DNA of 64,000 bases, from positions 1-64,000 of the forward strand of contig NZ_AP022571.1 of the NCBI RefSeq assembly GCF_010728325.1, given 5' to 3'. The stretch's first letter is position 1; every line of letters starts with the position of its first letter. The translations under genes and the position numbers were made by a program. This document shows positions 25,370 to 33,965 of the stretch, one piece after another. Origin of the DNA: Mycolicibacterium poriferae. GTDB lineage: Bacteria; Actinomycetota; Actinomycetes; Mycobacteriales; Mycobacteriaceae. Under the pieces are notes generated by a model. The model saw only the letters and a list, made by a program, of their open reading frames with translations, did no database searches and was not told the origin of the DNA.

Positions 25370-25590
25370 CGTGGGATCTCCCGCCCGTTCTTTTTGCCTT
25401 CTGGCACTGGAGATTTGGGCCGGTAGAGGGCCGTGGAGTGCAAAGGTCCGGGCGGGGCAGGTCCCGGGTGAGCGCAGCGAACGTTTGTGGGGGAGCTGCC
25501 CCGAGCCTGTGGGCCCGCAGCGCAGCGGAGGCCGTGGCCTTGCGCGGAGCGGACCGCCGGCCACAATCGGAGGGCCAGAAAGGCAGAACC
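25370..25590 (-). repeat. Type B structured leader, copy 1
   Basis: The stem TGCCTTCTGGC (25395-25405) pairs with GCCAGAAAGGCA (25574-25585). The interior is almost identical to copy 2. It ends at the ribosome site GGGAGATCCCACG of the PP-loop gene. The distal hairpin seen in copies 2-4 is missing. Confidence 0.87.
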
Positions 25591-25730
25591 ACAGGCAAGG
25601 CCCGGGGCGTGTGTCGGGTACGGGCCAGCCGCGGGCACGGCAGTGCCATCCCCCCGACTGGAGTGCAGCTGGTGTGAGTGGGGGAAATCTTTGCAGATCA
25701 GCGGTGCGCCGCGCCCTTAGGATCGCTGGT

Positions 25731-26186
25731 ATGCCCGACTTCGATGTGCAAGTTGATATCAATTACCTGGCCAAGGTGGTCACCGAGGTTCGCGACCTCG
25801 CCGAGACCGTCCGCACGTACGGCCGCGCCGGGGCATCCACCATCGCCGCCGCCACACCGACGGCACTGCACGTGATAGCCGCCTACCTCGAATCGGAGAT
25901 GCGCAGCTGGGCTCACACCGATGGCACGCATGCGCGGCTGTTCAACGAGAAGCTCGGCGGGGAGGCCATCCGGTTTCCCGAATTGCGGGCGGTGTTGACC
26001 TATGTGACGCCGTCTCCGGTTAGCCGCGAGGTGCAACAGGCCGAACTAAGGGCCGCCGGCGCCCGCCTCAGGGCGGTGGCGCAGGAGTTGCCCTCACGCA
26101 TGACGACGCAGTCGGTCCCGAAGTTCGTCTCTCTCATTGAGGAGCAGGCGGCAACCGTCATGGAGTTCGCCGATGGTCTCGGCTAG
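25731..26186 (+). CDS. Hypothetical protein, 151 residues, leaderless
   Basis: TAGGAT (25718-25723) is seven bases before the ATG, suggesting a leaderless transcript. The protein begins MPDFDVQVDINYLAKVVTEV and is mainly helical (REVQQAELRAAGARLRAVAQ). Helical N-termini of this kind occur in type VII secretion-related and toxin N-terminal modules, but no WxG motif is visible. The next gene starts 16 bases after its stop. Confidence 0.7.
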   Translation: MPDFDVQVDINYLAKVVTEVRDLAETVRTYGRAGASTIAAATPTALHVIAAYLESEMRSWAHTDGTHARLFNEKLGGEAIRFPELRAVLTYVTPSPVSREVQQAELRAAGARLRAVAQELPSRMTTQSVPKFVSLIEEQAATVMEFADGLG

Positions 26187-26201
26187 AACGGCAGGCCGGC
26201 G

Positions 26202-27158
26202 ATGAGCCGCCGCAAAGCGACTCCGTGGGCGGCACCGGGCCTGCCCGACATTCGCCGGCAGTGGTGCAACGCTTTGGACAGCCTTGTCGACCACCAATCC
26301 AGCGCCCTCGCAGAACCGTCCGAGGCCCTGGGAGCTGCGGGGGAGAGCCTTCGAAGGTTGAAGCGGCTGCAGGCGAAGCTGGCCGAGACGCTGAGTCAGA
26401 TGAGCGGCGAAGCCGACATTATCAAACGTGCTGAGCTGTACTGGGTTTCACGCGACATGGTGGACGTCGCGCTCGACGCCGCCGACTCCCTTCCGGAGTG
26501 GACGCCCGCTGTCGCCGCGCCGGCTCCGACTGGGCTGTTGTGTTGGGCAAAGCCGGCCGGAAGTGTGCCATGGAATGCGTTGAGCCCCAACGATCCCACC
26601 GAGGTTTCGTGGGACGGGGTGTGGTGGTGGTCTCGCCCCGACGGGGTGCTGCAAATTCAGCCGTTGTCACGGTTGGCTAAGAACCCCGAGCTGCTCGCCC
26701 CCTACGGGGTGTCTTCGCCACTATGGGTGACCAACCCGACGCTGCTGCTACAGCCGTTGGTGCCGCGCACCGCTGAGGTGGCCCGATCGGCTGAGGCGTC
26801 ACCGTTGGTCAGTGTCGTCGGGGCGGCCTGGCTCCTGATGGGCCAACCCACCGTCGCCTCCACGCGCGTTCTCGGCAGTGCACCGTCGACGCAGACCGAG
26901 GAAGGCTCTCGTGCGGCTGCGGACCCGAACCGGGTGAGCATCATAGAGTTGCGACGCCCCATGAGCCCGCCCGGGGAACGCGATGGTTCATCGGGTGACC
27001 GTCAGTACCGACACCGATGGTGGGTGGGCGGTCATTGGCGTCAGCAGGCGTGTGGGCCCAACCATGCCGATCGGCGCCCGAAGTGGATCGCCCCGTACGT
27101 CAAGGGTCCAGAAGGCGCCCCACTCAAGACCGACCGCGTTCACGTGTGGCGCCGCTGA
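26202..27158 (+). CDS. Actinobacterial conserved hypothetical protein
   Basis: This 318-residue protein has a helical N-terminus (SLRRLKRLQAKLAETLSQMS) and a Trp-rich middle. The C-terminus IIELRRPMSPPGERDGSSGD, then YRHRWWVGGHWRQQACGPNH and WIAPYVKGPEGAPL, ends in VHVWRR. That last module recurs in many actinobacterial plasmid and phage proteins; its role is not known to me. It sits 16 bases after the preceding gene, probably in one operon. Confidence 0.78.
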   Translation: MSRRKATPWAAPGLPDIRRQWCNALDSLVDHQSSALAEPSEALGAAGESLRRLKRLQAKLAETLSQMSGEADIIKRAELYWVSRDMVDVALDAADSLPEWTPAVAAPAPTGLLCWAKPAGSVPWNALSPNDPTEVSWDGVWWWSRPDGVLQIQPLSRLAKNPELLAPYGVSSPLWVTNPTLLLQPLVPRTAEVARSAEASPLVSVVGAAWLLMGQPTVASTRVLGSAPSTQTEEGSRAAADPNRVSIIELRRPMSPPGERDGSSGDRQYRHRWWVGGHWRQQACGPNHADRRPKWIAPYVKGPEGAPLKTDRVHVWRR

Positions 27159-27231
27159 AGACAGCCGAACCCCGGGGCGGAACCTTTCGTAGCTGATCGC
27201 GTTTTGTGGGGTGTGGGAACCGAGGAGTGAT

Positions 27232-29109
27232 ATGCCTGGCAGGGTTGAATGGTCGGAACTTGGTGGCGATGAGGCTGAGACGGTCTTGGCCAACTTGCTT
27301 TATAGCGAGCGTAGGTCTTCGACCCGGGTCCGCCCATCGCGTGGCGACTTCGGCATCGACGTGCTAGACCCGAGCAAACGCGAAGCTGGCAAGTACGACG
27401 TCTATCAGATCAAGCGCTACGCGAAGACGCTCACTGCCTCGCAAAAGAAGGAGATAGAGAAGTCGTTCCGGCGGGTGCTGGTAGGTCTAGTCCGCAGAGA
27501 ACCGCCCGTGCCGCTGGGGGATTGGTACCTGATCGCGCCAGTCGACAATACCGTCGACAATCAGCTCGACTGGTTTCATTCCATGCCCGATAACGTTATC
27601 AACGAGATGTTCGAGGATGCCGAGCTCGCGCTGAACGAGGACGAAAAGCAACGCATTACCGCGTGGCGTAACGCCCCTGGGCGAGTCATCAAGTGGGAAG
27701 GGCGCGCATTTTGCGAGACGCTGGCCGGTGAATACCCCTACGTCATCGACTATTACCTGCACGGTGGCGCCGAGCGTCTCCGCTCGGCGGTCGCTGAGAT
27801 GTCAGCGATCCTGCGGCGCGACGTATCGGCGGGAGAAGCATTGAGTACGGGAACCGTTGATGACGTGGCGCTCGTAACACCAGCCGAGATTTCTTCGCAT
27901 CTCGACCGGATATTCAAGGTGCTCGACACTGACCCACACTTTAGATACGAGTTCAGCATTGACCTCGAACCCGGTGAGATTACACGCCGTGACGGCATGA
28001 TTGCAGCCACGCAAGAGATCCAACCCGACGGCCGAACACTTACTTTCCGTGTTTACCAACGCTTCTCCGAGTCACAGCGTGAACGCCCGATCCCATTTCG
28101 GCTGCGGTTCGCAGCCGAGGATGCGGCTTTCGATGAAGACGCTTACGACAGTTGGCGCAAGTACGGAACGCCGTTGAGTGCGCCGGCCGAGGTCGACATT
28201 GATCTGCCCGGGGGTCTGGGGGTTCCGCTGTCCGGGGGGCTCACCGAGGTACTCCTTCAGAGCCAGGGCGAAGACTATGCTGCACGTTTTCGCATCCGCA
28301 GGTCCGACGGAACATACAGCCCCACATTGACCTTCTCGATCACGGCTAGGACCGGCCCCGAGCAGACCGGCGTGTGGGAGTCGGGCACTGATGAGTCGGG
28401 TTATCTGACGTTTGACACTCGTACGGATCTTGAAACACGTTCCGGCACCTGGGGTTTCACCAGGGCGCGAATCGTCGGTGAGGAGATCGATGCAGTCCTG
28501 CCCAGTATCGAGTTCCTCCAGAGCATCGCCACTGGCAACGTTCTGGAGGTCGCTCAGCGAGTCGGCCCGTTCGTCGACTACCGTGAGATCCCTTCTCATG
28601 AGGCCGCCTTCCCCGACGACGTCATGGTCTATCTGCGGGCACTGTCTGTCATTCAGACTTCGACGTCTACGCCAGTCCTTATCCCGGATTTGACGACTGT
28701 TAGCGCCACTGATGCTCGCGACGTAGCCGAGGCCGCGGCACTGATCGGTGGTCAGACCGTCTTCGGCGACTGGGCATCAATCCGGTTCAAGGACGACGCA
28801 TCCTCGCCGACAGTAGGGCCAAACCTAGAGGAGCGTGAGGTCAGTCTTGACGACCACTATGAGGTCCAGATCATCGAACCGTTGATCGTGAAGATCGGCG
28901 ACCAAGAGTTGACGCTCGGTGCTGTCGAAAGGCGCTTGCTGTCAGTGGGTTACGAGATCGACGATGGCGAGATCGTCGGCCGCCCGCTCACCAATGACAC
29001 CGCTTACCGCCGGTACTTAAGAGGCCTGCCTGCGCCCGACCGAAACAGCCGGCCGGTGAAGGGAAAGTATCTCGGCACTCGGTCGGAGGCGTTTGACGAG
29101 CAACAGTAA
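27232..29109 (+). CDS. PD-(D/E)XK nuclease-like protein, possible restriction or defence factor
   Basis: The ATG follows CGAGGAGTGAT. In this 625-residue protein, residues 38-63 read RGDFGIDVL, a gap, then YDVYQIKRYAK. This is the D-x(n)-QxK arrangement of restriction-endonuclease-fold enzymes, with Asp43, Gln59 and Lys61 as candidate catalytic residues. The rest contains no ATPase or methylase motif and is beta-rich (EVDIDLPGGLGVPLSGGLTE, YEVQIIEPLIVKIGDQELTL), perhaps a target-sensing region. Codon use is less GC-biased than its neighbours, hinting at separate acquisition. It is followed closely by a DNA ligase. Confidence 0.7.
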   Translation: MPGRVEWSELGGDEAETVLANLLYSERRSSTRVRPSRGDFGIDVLDPSKREAGKYDVYQIKRYAKTLTASQKKEIEKSFRRVLVGLVRREPPVPLGDWYLIAPVDNTVDNQLDWFHSMPDNVINEMFEDAELALNEDEKQRITAWRNAPGRVIKWEGRAFCETLAGEYPYVIDYYLHGGAERLRSAVAEMSAILRRDVSAGEALSTGTVDDVALVTPAEISSHLDRIFKVLDTDPHFRYEFSIDLEPGEITRRDGMIAATQEIQPDGRTLTFRVYQRFSESQRERPIPFRLRFAAEDAAFDEDAYDSWRKYGTPLSAPAEVDIDLPGGLGVPLSGGLTEVLLQSQGEDYAARFRIRRSDGTYSPTLTFSITARTGPEQTGVWESGTDESGYLTFDTRTDLETRSGTWGFTRARIVGEEIDAVLPSIEFLQSIATGNVLEVAQRVGPFVDYREIPSHEAAFPDDVMVYLRALSVIQTSTSTPVLIPDLTTVSATDARDVAEAAALIGGQTVFGDWASIRFKDDASSPTVGPNLEEREVSLDDHYEVQIIEPLIVKIGDQELTLGAVERRLLSVGYEIDDGEIVGRPLTNDTAYRRYLRGLPAPDRNSRPVKGKYLGTRSEAFDEQQ

Positions 29110-29188
29110 TGCCCGATCAATAGGCCAGTCTGCTACGGGAAGCGGCAGGTAACAGTGACGCGCTGCCACCGGTGAGTACCTTCGAAGC

Positions 29189-30175
29189 GTGACCCGCGCT
29201 TCGCTGTTCCCCGACCGCCTCGCGGCCCCTGCGCCCATGTTGGCGACGCTGGGCCAGGCCCCGCACGGCGGTCAGTTTGCTGTAGAAGTGAAGTTTGATG
29301 GCCAGCGGGGAATGCTGACTGTAGATCCCCGGGTGCGGGTGACGTCCCGCAATGGGGCGGACATCACCGAAACCTTCCCCGAGTTGTCCGCGGTCGCAGC
29401 TGCAGTCGGTGGCCGTCGAATGATCCTCGACGGTGAGATCGTCGCCGTCGACGAACACGGGCGCCCGTCGTTTAGACGGCTTCAGCGGCGGTGGCCTCAG
29501 CAGCGTCGGCCCAGCGGGCACCTCGTGCGTGAGGTGCCCACGCGATTTCTCGCCTTCGATGTGGTGAACATCGACGGCGAAGACATCACGCACTGGCCTT
29601 ACCGGGAGCGCCGCGAGCTGATGGACACACTGATGGTGGTGAAGCGTTCGTCAGCACTGACGGTGCCGAGGCACTGGACCGATGTCGCTCCTGCGGACAT
29701 GCTCGCTATCTGCGCTGATCAGCACCACGAGGGCATCGTGTGTAAACGACTGGATTCGCCATACCGGTCGGGCCGATCCCGGGACTGGATCAAATGCCCA
29801 GTGCGCGCGACAACCGAGGCGGTGATCGTGGGGGCGTTCGCCGGCCGTCGCGGTGAGGTTGGGGCCCTGATCCTGGCCGCCCACAACGATGCGGGCCACC
29901 TCGTGCTGCTGGGTCAGGTGGGCACTGGTTTTAGCGGTGCCGAACGTCGCCGTCTGGCCACACTGTTGGCCGGGACAGAGGTTCCAGCGCCGCCGGTGGC
30001 GGAGGGGGCCTCGATGTCGGGGGTCCAGTGGTTCAACCCGCGGTATGTCGGTGAAGTTGCCTACCGCGAGTATCACGCGGGCAAAGGTCTGCGCCACGCG
30101 TCGTGGAAGGGACTCCGTACTGCGCCCGTGTCGGGGGTGTGTTTGCCGCGCGATGCCGGCGCGGCGCCCGGCTGA
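29189..30175 (+). CDS. ATP-dependent DNA ligase
   Basis: This 328-residue protein carries the nucleotidyltransferase motifs: I (VEVKFDGQRG, Lys35 adenylated), III (ILDGEIVAVDE), IIIa (FLAFDVVNIDG), IV (EGIVCKRL) and V (DWIKCP). An OB-fold domain follows (GGLILAAH-like to HASWKGLR). Size and motifs fit LigC-type or LigD-ligase-domain enzymes of mycobacteria, which seal breaks in repair. The GTG start lies six bases after TACCTT, with GTGACG as a weak -35, so the gene looks leaderless. Confidence 0.9.
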   Translation: MTRASLFPDRLAAPAPMLATLGQAPHGGQFAVEVKFDGQRGMLTVDPRVRVTSRNGADITETFPELSAVAAAVGGRRMILDGEIVAVDEHGRPSFRRLQRRWPQQRRPSGHLVREVPTRFLAFDVVNIDGEDITHWPYRERRELMDTLMVVKRSSALTVPRHWTDVAPADMLAICADQHHEGIVCKRLDSPYRSGRSRDWIKCPVRATTEAVIVGAFAGRRGEVGALILAAHNDAGHLVLLGQVGTGFSGAERRRLATLLAGTEVPAPPVAEGASMSGVQWFNPRYVGEVAYREYHAGKGLRHASWKGLRTAPVSGVCLPRDAGAAPG

Positions 30176-31732
30176 TTACGAGTGGGTGCCCCACCAGGCG
30201 TAGAGCTGGTCCAGCCGAGGGTCGGTGGGGCCACCGGATTGCACGTCGGCGATGAGCCGTTGCGCGTCGTTGGTCCACACCACGCGCGGGCGCCCATTGT
30301 TCAGCCCGCACAGCACGGTTCCGCGGGTGACGGCGGGGGTGTCGTTGCGTCGCCACGGGCCGGGAGACTGGATGTTGCCGGGGCAGACGACCACTGTCGT
30401 GGATTCGACGAGCTGGTCGAACGTGGTGCGCAGCGCCTCTGGTCCGCCGGCCAGGGTGTAGGTGGCGCTGCGGGGTCCACCGGGGTCGGTGTTTGGTCCG
30501 CAGTTGATCACCGTCGCGCCATCGGGGGATGGTGCTGGGGTGCATGCGTCGGCGGGATAGCCGGACGGGAGTAGCCGCCGGAGATCTTGCAGCGCTGCGG
30601 GCGGGGCCGCGGTGGTCGTCGGTGGCGCCGCCGTGGGCGCGGTGTCGGGCGGGTCGGCGCCGCGTCCGATAAGCCACACCGACAGGGCGATGATGAGCAC
30701 TGCGGCGACTGCGAGTGCCGCGATCAGCTGGCGCCGTTGCGAAACGGCACGCGTGTGGGGGAGCAGGCTAATGAAATCCGCTGCTGCGCCGTGGGACTCG
30801 GCCCCGCGTAGCTCAGTGTGGGGTGGCGGCTCGTCGCGATCGGCGGGCGGTGCCGCTGGAGCCGAGGGCGGGGGGAGGGTGAGTGCCGCGCTGGCCGCGG
30901 CCGCGAAGTCGCCGGCGGTGGGGTAGCGGTCAGCGGGATTCTTGGCCAGCGCCTTGGCGATCACGCTGTCCAGTTGTGGTGAGGCCCAGCTGAGCCGGTC
31001 GGACACTCGGGGCGGGGTGGTGTCCAGATGAGCTTTCACTGTGGCGCCGACCCCGGCGTCTGTCGGGTAGGGGTGTTCTCCAGTCAGCAGCCGAAAGAGC
31101 GTGCATGCGAGGGCGTAGACGTCGGCGCGTCCGTCCAAAGCTGCTGTCCCCGTGATGACTTCGGGCGCGCTGTAGGCCAGGGTGGCGCTCATGGGCCCGT
31201 CGCCAGTTCCGCGGCTGTGGGGGGACAGGGCGGCACCGAAGTCGGTGAGCACGACGCGGTCGAGACCGCCCGGCAGTTTCTGGGCGGCGATCAGGAAGTT
31301 CGAGGGTTTGATGTCTTGGTGCACGACCCCGTGGGAGTGCGCGTAGTCCAGGGCTCTGGCGACCTCGGTGATGATGTGAACTGCCCGCTCGGGTGTCATC
31401 TGTCCGTCGTGCAGCGCAGTCTCGGCGTTGGTTCCCTCGACGTACTCCATGGCGATCCACAGTTGGCCGGTGTCGGTCTCGCCGCGGCTGAACACGCGCA
31501 CGATGTTGGGATGTTCGAGCCCGGCGGTGATGTCGGCTTCGTGGAGGAACTGGGCGCGAACGTGGTCGCCGTTGGCGTGCTCGGGTTGAAGCACTTTGAG
31601 TACTTCCCGGCGCGGCAGGGTGGGACTGTGCACCAGGTAGACCGTCGCCATCGCCGTGACGGCCAGGACCCGCTCGACGCGGTATCCGGCGATGTTGGTG
31701 GGCGGTGTGGGCTGGCCCTCTGGTGCGGTCAT
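30176..31732 (-). CDS. Transmembrane Ser/Thr protein kinase, PknH-like, divergent P-loop
   Basis: This 518-residue protein has a kinase domain at about residues 15-285: Lys46 (VLKVL), HQDIKPSNF with Asp140, DFG at 164-166 and SAPEV. A Pro-rich linker, one membrane helix (335-356) and an extracellular domain of about 160 residues with four cysteines follow, resembling PknH-type sensor domains. Two departures stand out. The glycine loop reads VLAVTAMATVYLV instead of GxGxxG, and HRD is HQD. Activity may therefore be weak or need an activator. It converges on the ligase gene. Confidence 0.88.
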   Translation of the reverse strand: MTAPEGQPTPPTNIAGYRVERVLAVTAMATVYLVHSPTLPRREVLKVLQPEHANGDHVRAQFLHEADITAGLEHPNIVRVFSRGETDTGQLWIAMEYVEGTNAETALHDGQMTPERAVHIITEVARALDYAHSHGVVHQDIKPSNFLIAAQKLPGGLDRVVLTDFGAALSPHSRGTGDGPMSATLAYSAPEVITGTAALDGRADVYALACTLFRLLTGEHPYPTDAGVGATVKAHLDTTPPRVSDRLSWASPQLDSVIAKALAKNPADRYPTAGDFAAAASAALTLPPPSAPAAPPADRDEPPPHTELRGAESHGAAADFISLLPHTRAVSQRRQLIAALAVAAVLIIALSVWLIGRGADPPDTAPTAAPPTTTAAPPAALQDLRRLLPSGYPADACTPAPSPDGATVINCGPNTDPGGPRSATYTLAGGPEALRTTFDQLVESTTVVVCPGNIQSPGPWRRNDTPAVTRGTVLCGLNNGRPRVVWTNDAQRLIADVQSGGPTDPRLDQLYAWWGTHS

Positions 31733-31778
31733 GGCGACACCTTCCCTGCCGAACGGTGACGGCTGCGCACGTGCGTGC

Positions 31779-32183
31779 TCATAGGCGGAGCCGTTCGACG
31801 GCTTGTCCGGTGACCTGCGCGATCAGGTCGAAGTCCGTGTCGACGGCAAGCACGGTAAGGCCGGCCATCTCGGCGACCGCGGCCACAAGCAGATCCGGGA
31901 TCGCCGGGGCGCGGTGCAGCCCACGGTCGGCCAGCTGGAGCTGCACGCCCACGGCGCGGTCCTCGGCGGCTGGGGTCAGGTACTCGAGCGGCATCAATGC
32001 CAGCGGCGGTGCGCCTGATTCGCTGCGGGCCTGCGATCCGTTCCGGAACGAGTAGCCGATCTGTAGGCGGGTGACGGTGCTCATGCGCACGAGGCCGCGT
32101 TCGATGCGCTCGACCCAGGCCTGGGCGTCTGGGGAGGCCACCAGTTGCGTGTAGGCCGATTTGTCGATGAGCCAGTTGGTCAC
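31779..32183 (-). CDS. vapC: VapC-like PIN-domain toxin
   Basis: This 134-residue protein starts at a GTG that overlaps the antitoxin stop (GTGA). PIN acidic residues appear in LIDKSAY (Asp near residue 7), in TRLQIGYSF and in [13 protein letters not shown]. VapC toxins are endoribonucleases, many cutting tRNA or rRNA. The first acidic motif is usually D-[ST]-S; here DKS is present. Confidence 0.85.
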   Translation of the reverse strand: MTNWLIDKSAYTQLVASPDAQAWVERIERGLVRMSTVTRLQIGYSFRNGSQARSESGAPPLALMPLEYLTPAAEDRAVGVQLQLADRGLHRAPAIPDLLVAAVAEMAGLTVLAVDTDFDLIAQVTGQAVERLRL

Positions 32184-32407
32184 CGCCACGCGGCGTCCAT
32201 GATGTCGGGGTCGTCGAGGTCGGTGGCCGCCGCGGCGGCGCGGCGTAGATCGTCGACGGTCATGGTCCGCGTGGGGGCGCTCACTGAACCTTCGGTCTCG
32301 AATCTGGTTCGCAGATATTCTTGGCGCGAGAGACCGCGGGCGGCTGCGTCGGCGTCGATACGCGCGATCGCCGCGTCGGACAGTCCGCGGATCAGCACAT
32401 CGCCCAT
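32180..32407 (-). CDS. vapB: VapB-like antitoxin
   Basis: This 75-residue ribbon-helix-helix protein ([20 protein letters not shown], then [14 protein letters not shown]) has a toxin-wrapping C-terminus ending [11 protein letters not shown]. The start follows a strong AGGAGGTCATGCGCG site. It is first in the operon and overlaps vapC by four bases. Confidence 0.87.
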   Translation of the reverse strand: MGDVLIRGLSDAAIARIDADAAARGLSRQEYLRTRFETEGSVSAPTRTMTVDDLRRAAAAATDLDDPDIMDAAWR

Positions 32408-32420
32408 CGCGCATGACCTC

Positions 32421-32439
32421 CTGATATCATCGTTATCAG
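32421..32439. promoter_or_regulatory. Inverted repeat upstream of vapBC
   Basis: CTGATA and TATCAG are separated by seven bases, directly upstream of the vapB ribosome site. A likely VapB autoregulatory operator. Confidence 0.5.
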
Positions 32440-32551
32440 TTTACAGGGTGTTTAGCTGGCCCCCTGCGGCGACACTCATCGCGACGGGCAGCCGCGCGGC
32501 CGGGCTGACTCCTGCTGTCACCAGGGCTCTGCATGCCCGATAATTGGTGGC

Positions 32552-33508
32552 GTGACCATTCAGCTTGAGGCGGCCCAGGCGCTGGCGGTGGTCGAACGCG
32601 CCCGCTCGCTGTTCGGTACGCCCGGGCCTGTGGCGACGTCGGGAGCTCCTCTTCAGACGGCTGCGGAATCTGTCAGCGGCGCGGGCCAGCAGATGTCGGG
32701 CCTGTCTGGTCAGCTCGTCGATCGGCATGCGTCGGTGGTACAGCAGCAGAACCGGGAGCTGGTCACCGCCGGCCGTACCGACTCCACCTTGGAAGCTCGA
32801 TTGGCCAGCGCGGCGCAGATCACTGAGGGCGGGGCGCGCCAAATGGACACGATTGTCGCCCAGACACGCTCGATCGCCGAGGTGGCTGGATCAGCTCGCA
32901 CGCCTGCGGCGGAGATGATGGTGCTCAAGGCCCTGCGGACGCAGGTCGCCCGCGCCCAGTCTGTGGTGGCCTCGACTCAGCAGCAGTCCGGCCAGGCCGC
33001 CGGCGAGGTGAGAGCGCTCAGCTACGGCTCCGGTGAGTTGCCCCAGGCTCCGGCCGACCTTCCTACCGACAAGCCGGGGGAGGACCCACCGCACGGTGAA
33101 GATCCGCGGTACTGGCTCGATGTCACCAAGTTGACCTACGTGGGTGACGGCGAGCTCGCGCCGCCGAACTACAAGCAGGTGGGTCCCAACCTCTGGTATC
33201 CAGATCCTGAGGGCGGCCTGGGGTATGTGCCGCCCCCTCCGCCGGCGAAGTATCCCCTCGATCTGAGTGACGTTCGGGTGATCGACCCCGACTCCGGTGC
33301 GCTCTTCCCGCCGGGCTATCAGCAGGTCGCGCCGGGAATTGGTGTCCCACACCCTGATTCCTATTACGGTGCGCAGCCGCCGTGGCCCAAGCCGCAGCAG
33401 CCCATTGATATCCGCGACGTGGTTGAGATAGCGCCAGATCAGCTTGCCCCGTGGGGTTACGTGGAGTACATGCCCGGGTGGTGGGTTCCCGATCCGTCCA
33501 GGCCCTAG
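32552..33508 (+). CDS. DUF4226-like protein with three C-terminal repeats
   Basis: A GATAAT box seven bases before the GTG suggests a leaderless gene. Residues 1-155 form a helical bundle (LAVVERARSLFGTP, later LMVLKALRTQVARAQSV-like) resembling the DUF4226-like gene at 59573. The C-terminus holds three imperfect repeats of about 33 residues at roughly 188-219, 235-269 and 285-318. Each has the pattern DxxxVxxIDP-x-LxPxGYxxVxPGxxxPxP. Helical plus Pro-rich architecture is common in mycobacterial type VII-associated proteins. No signal peptide is seen. Confidence 0.7.
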   Translation: MTIQLEAAQALAVVERARSLFGTPGPVATSGAPLQTAAESVSGAGQQMSGLSGQLVDRHASVVQQQNRELVTAGRTDSTLEARLASAAQITEGGARQMDTIVAQTRSIAEVAGSARTPAAEMMVLKALRTQVARAQSVVASTQQQSGQAAGEVRALSYGSGELPQAPADLPTDKPGEDPPHGEDPRYWLDVTKLTYVGDGELAPPNYKQVGPNLWYPDPEGGLGYVPPPPPAKYPLDLSDVRVIDPDSGALFPPGYQQVAPGIGVPHPDSYYGAQPPWPKPQQPIDIRDVVEIAPDQLAPWGYVEYMPGWWVPDPSRP

Positions 33509-33539
33509 CGCGGAAGCCACGGGGTTCGGTTTCGTAGTG

Positions 33540-33965
33540 TCAGATCAATCGCGGTCGGCCCTGGTGGTCCTCGACGATGCAGCGTTCGCGGCGCAGTAGC
33601 GCGTCCAGAAGGGCGTTGATATGCGCGACGGCACGGTCGTCGAGGCGGACTGGCCCGTAGATGAAAACATGACCGGCGCCGGCGGTCAGTCCGACAGACT
33701 CCGGATCACCACCGGCACGTACATGCATCTCCCAGTGAATACGCGATCCGACATCATCGGCGCGCGCATCGAGCAAGGCAAGACTGCTCGCTGAAACCCC
33801 CACCGGAAGATCGTAAGGGCACCTCAGTAGGTTGCTGAGCAACAATTTTCGCTGCGCACCCGCTACCGCGCTAAGGAAGACGGTGGGTCGTGTGGTGACG
33901 CGCTCGGGCGTGCTGACCAAGAGATTGACCACGGTGTCGCAAACGCGCCCTAGCATCAGCGCCAT
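33540..33965 (-). CDS. Hypothetical protein, about 141 residues
   Basis: The C-terminal portion looks coding (LLRCPYDLPVGVSASSLALL, then RIHWEMHVRAGGDPESVGLT and DRAVAHINALLDALLRRERC). The ATG at 33965 overlaps the divergent start at 33964 and has no clear ribosome site; a later start is possible. No family recognised. Confidence 0.45.
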   Translation of the reverse strand: MALMLGRVCDTVVNLLVSTPERVTTRPTVFLSAVAGAQRKLLLSNLLRCPYDLPVGVSASSLALLDARADDVGSRIHWEMHVRAGGDPESVGLTAGAGHVFIYGPVRLDDRAVAHINALLDALLRRERCIVEDHQGRPRLI

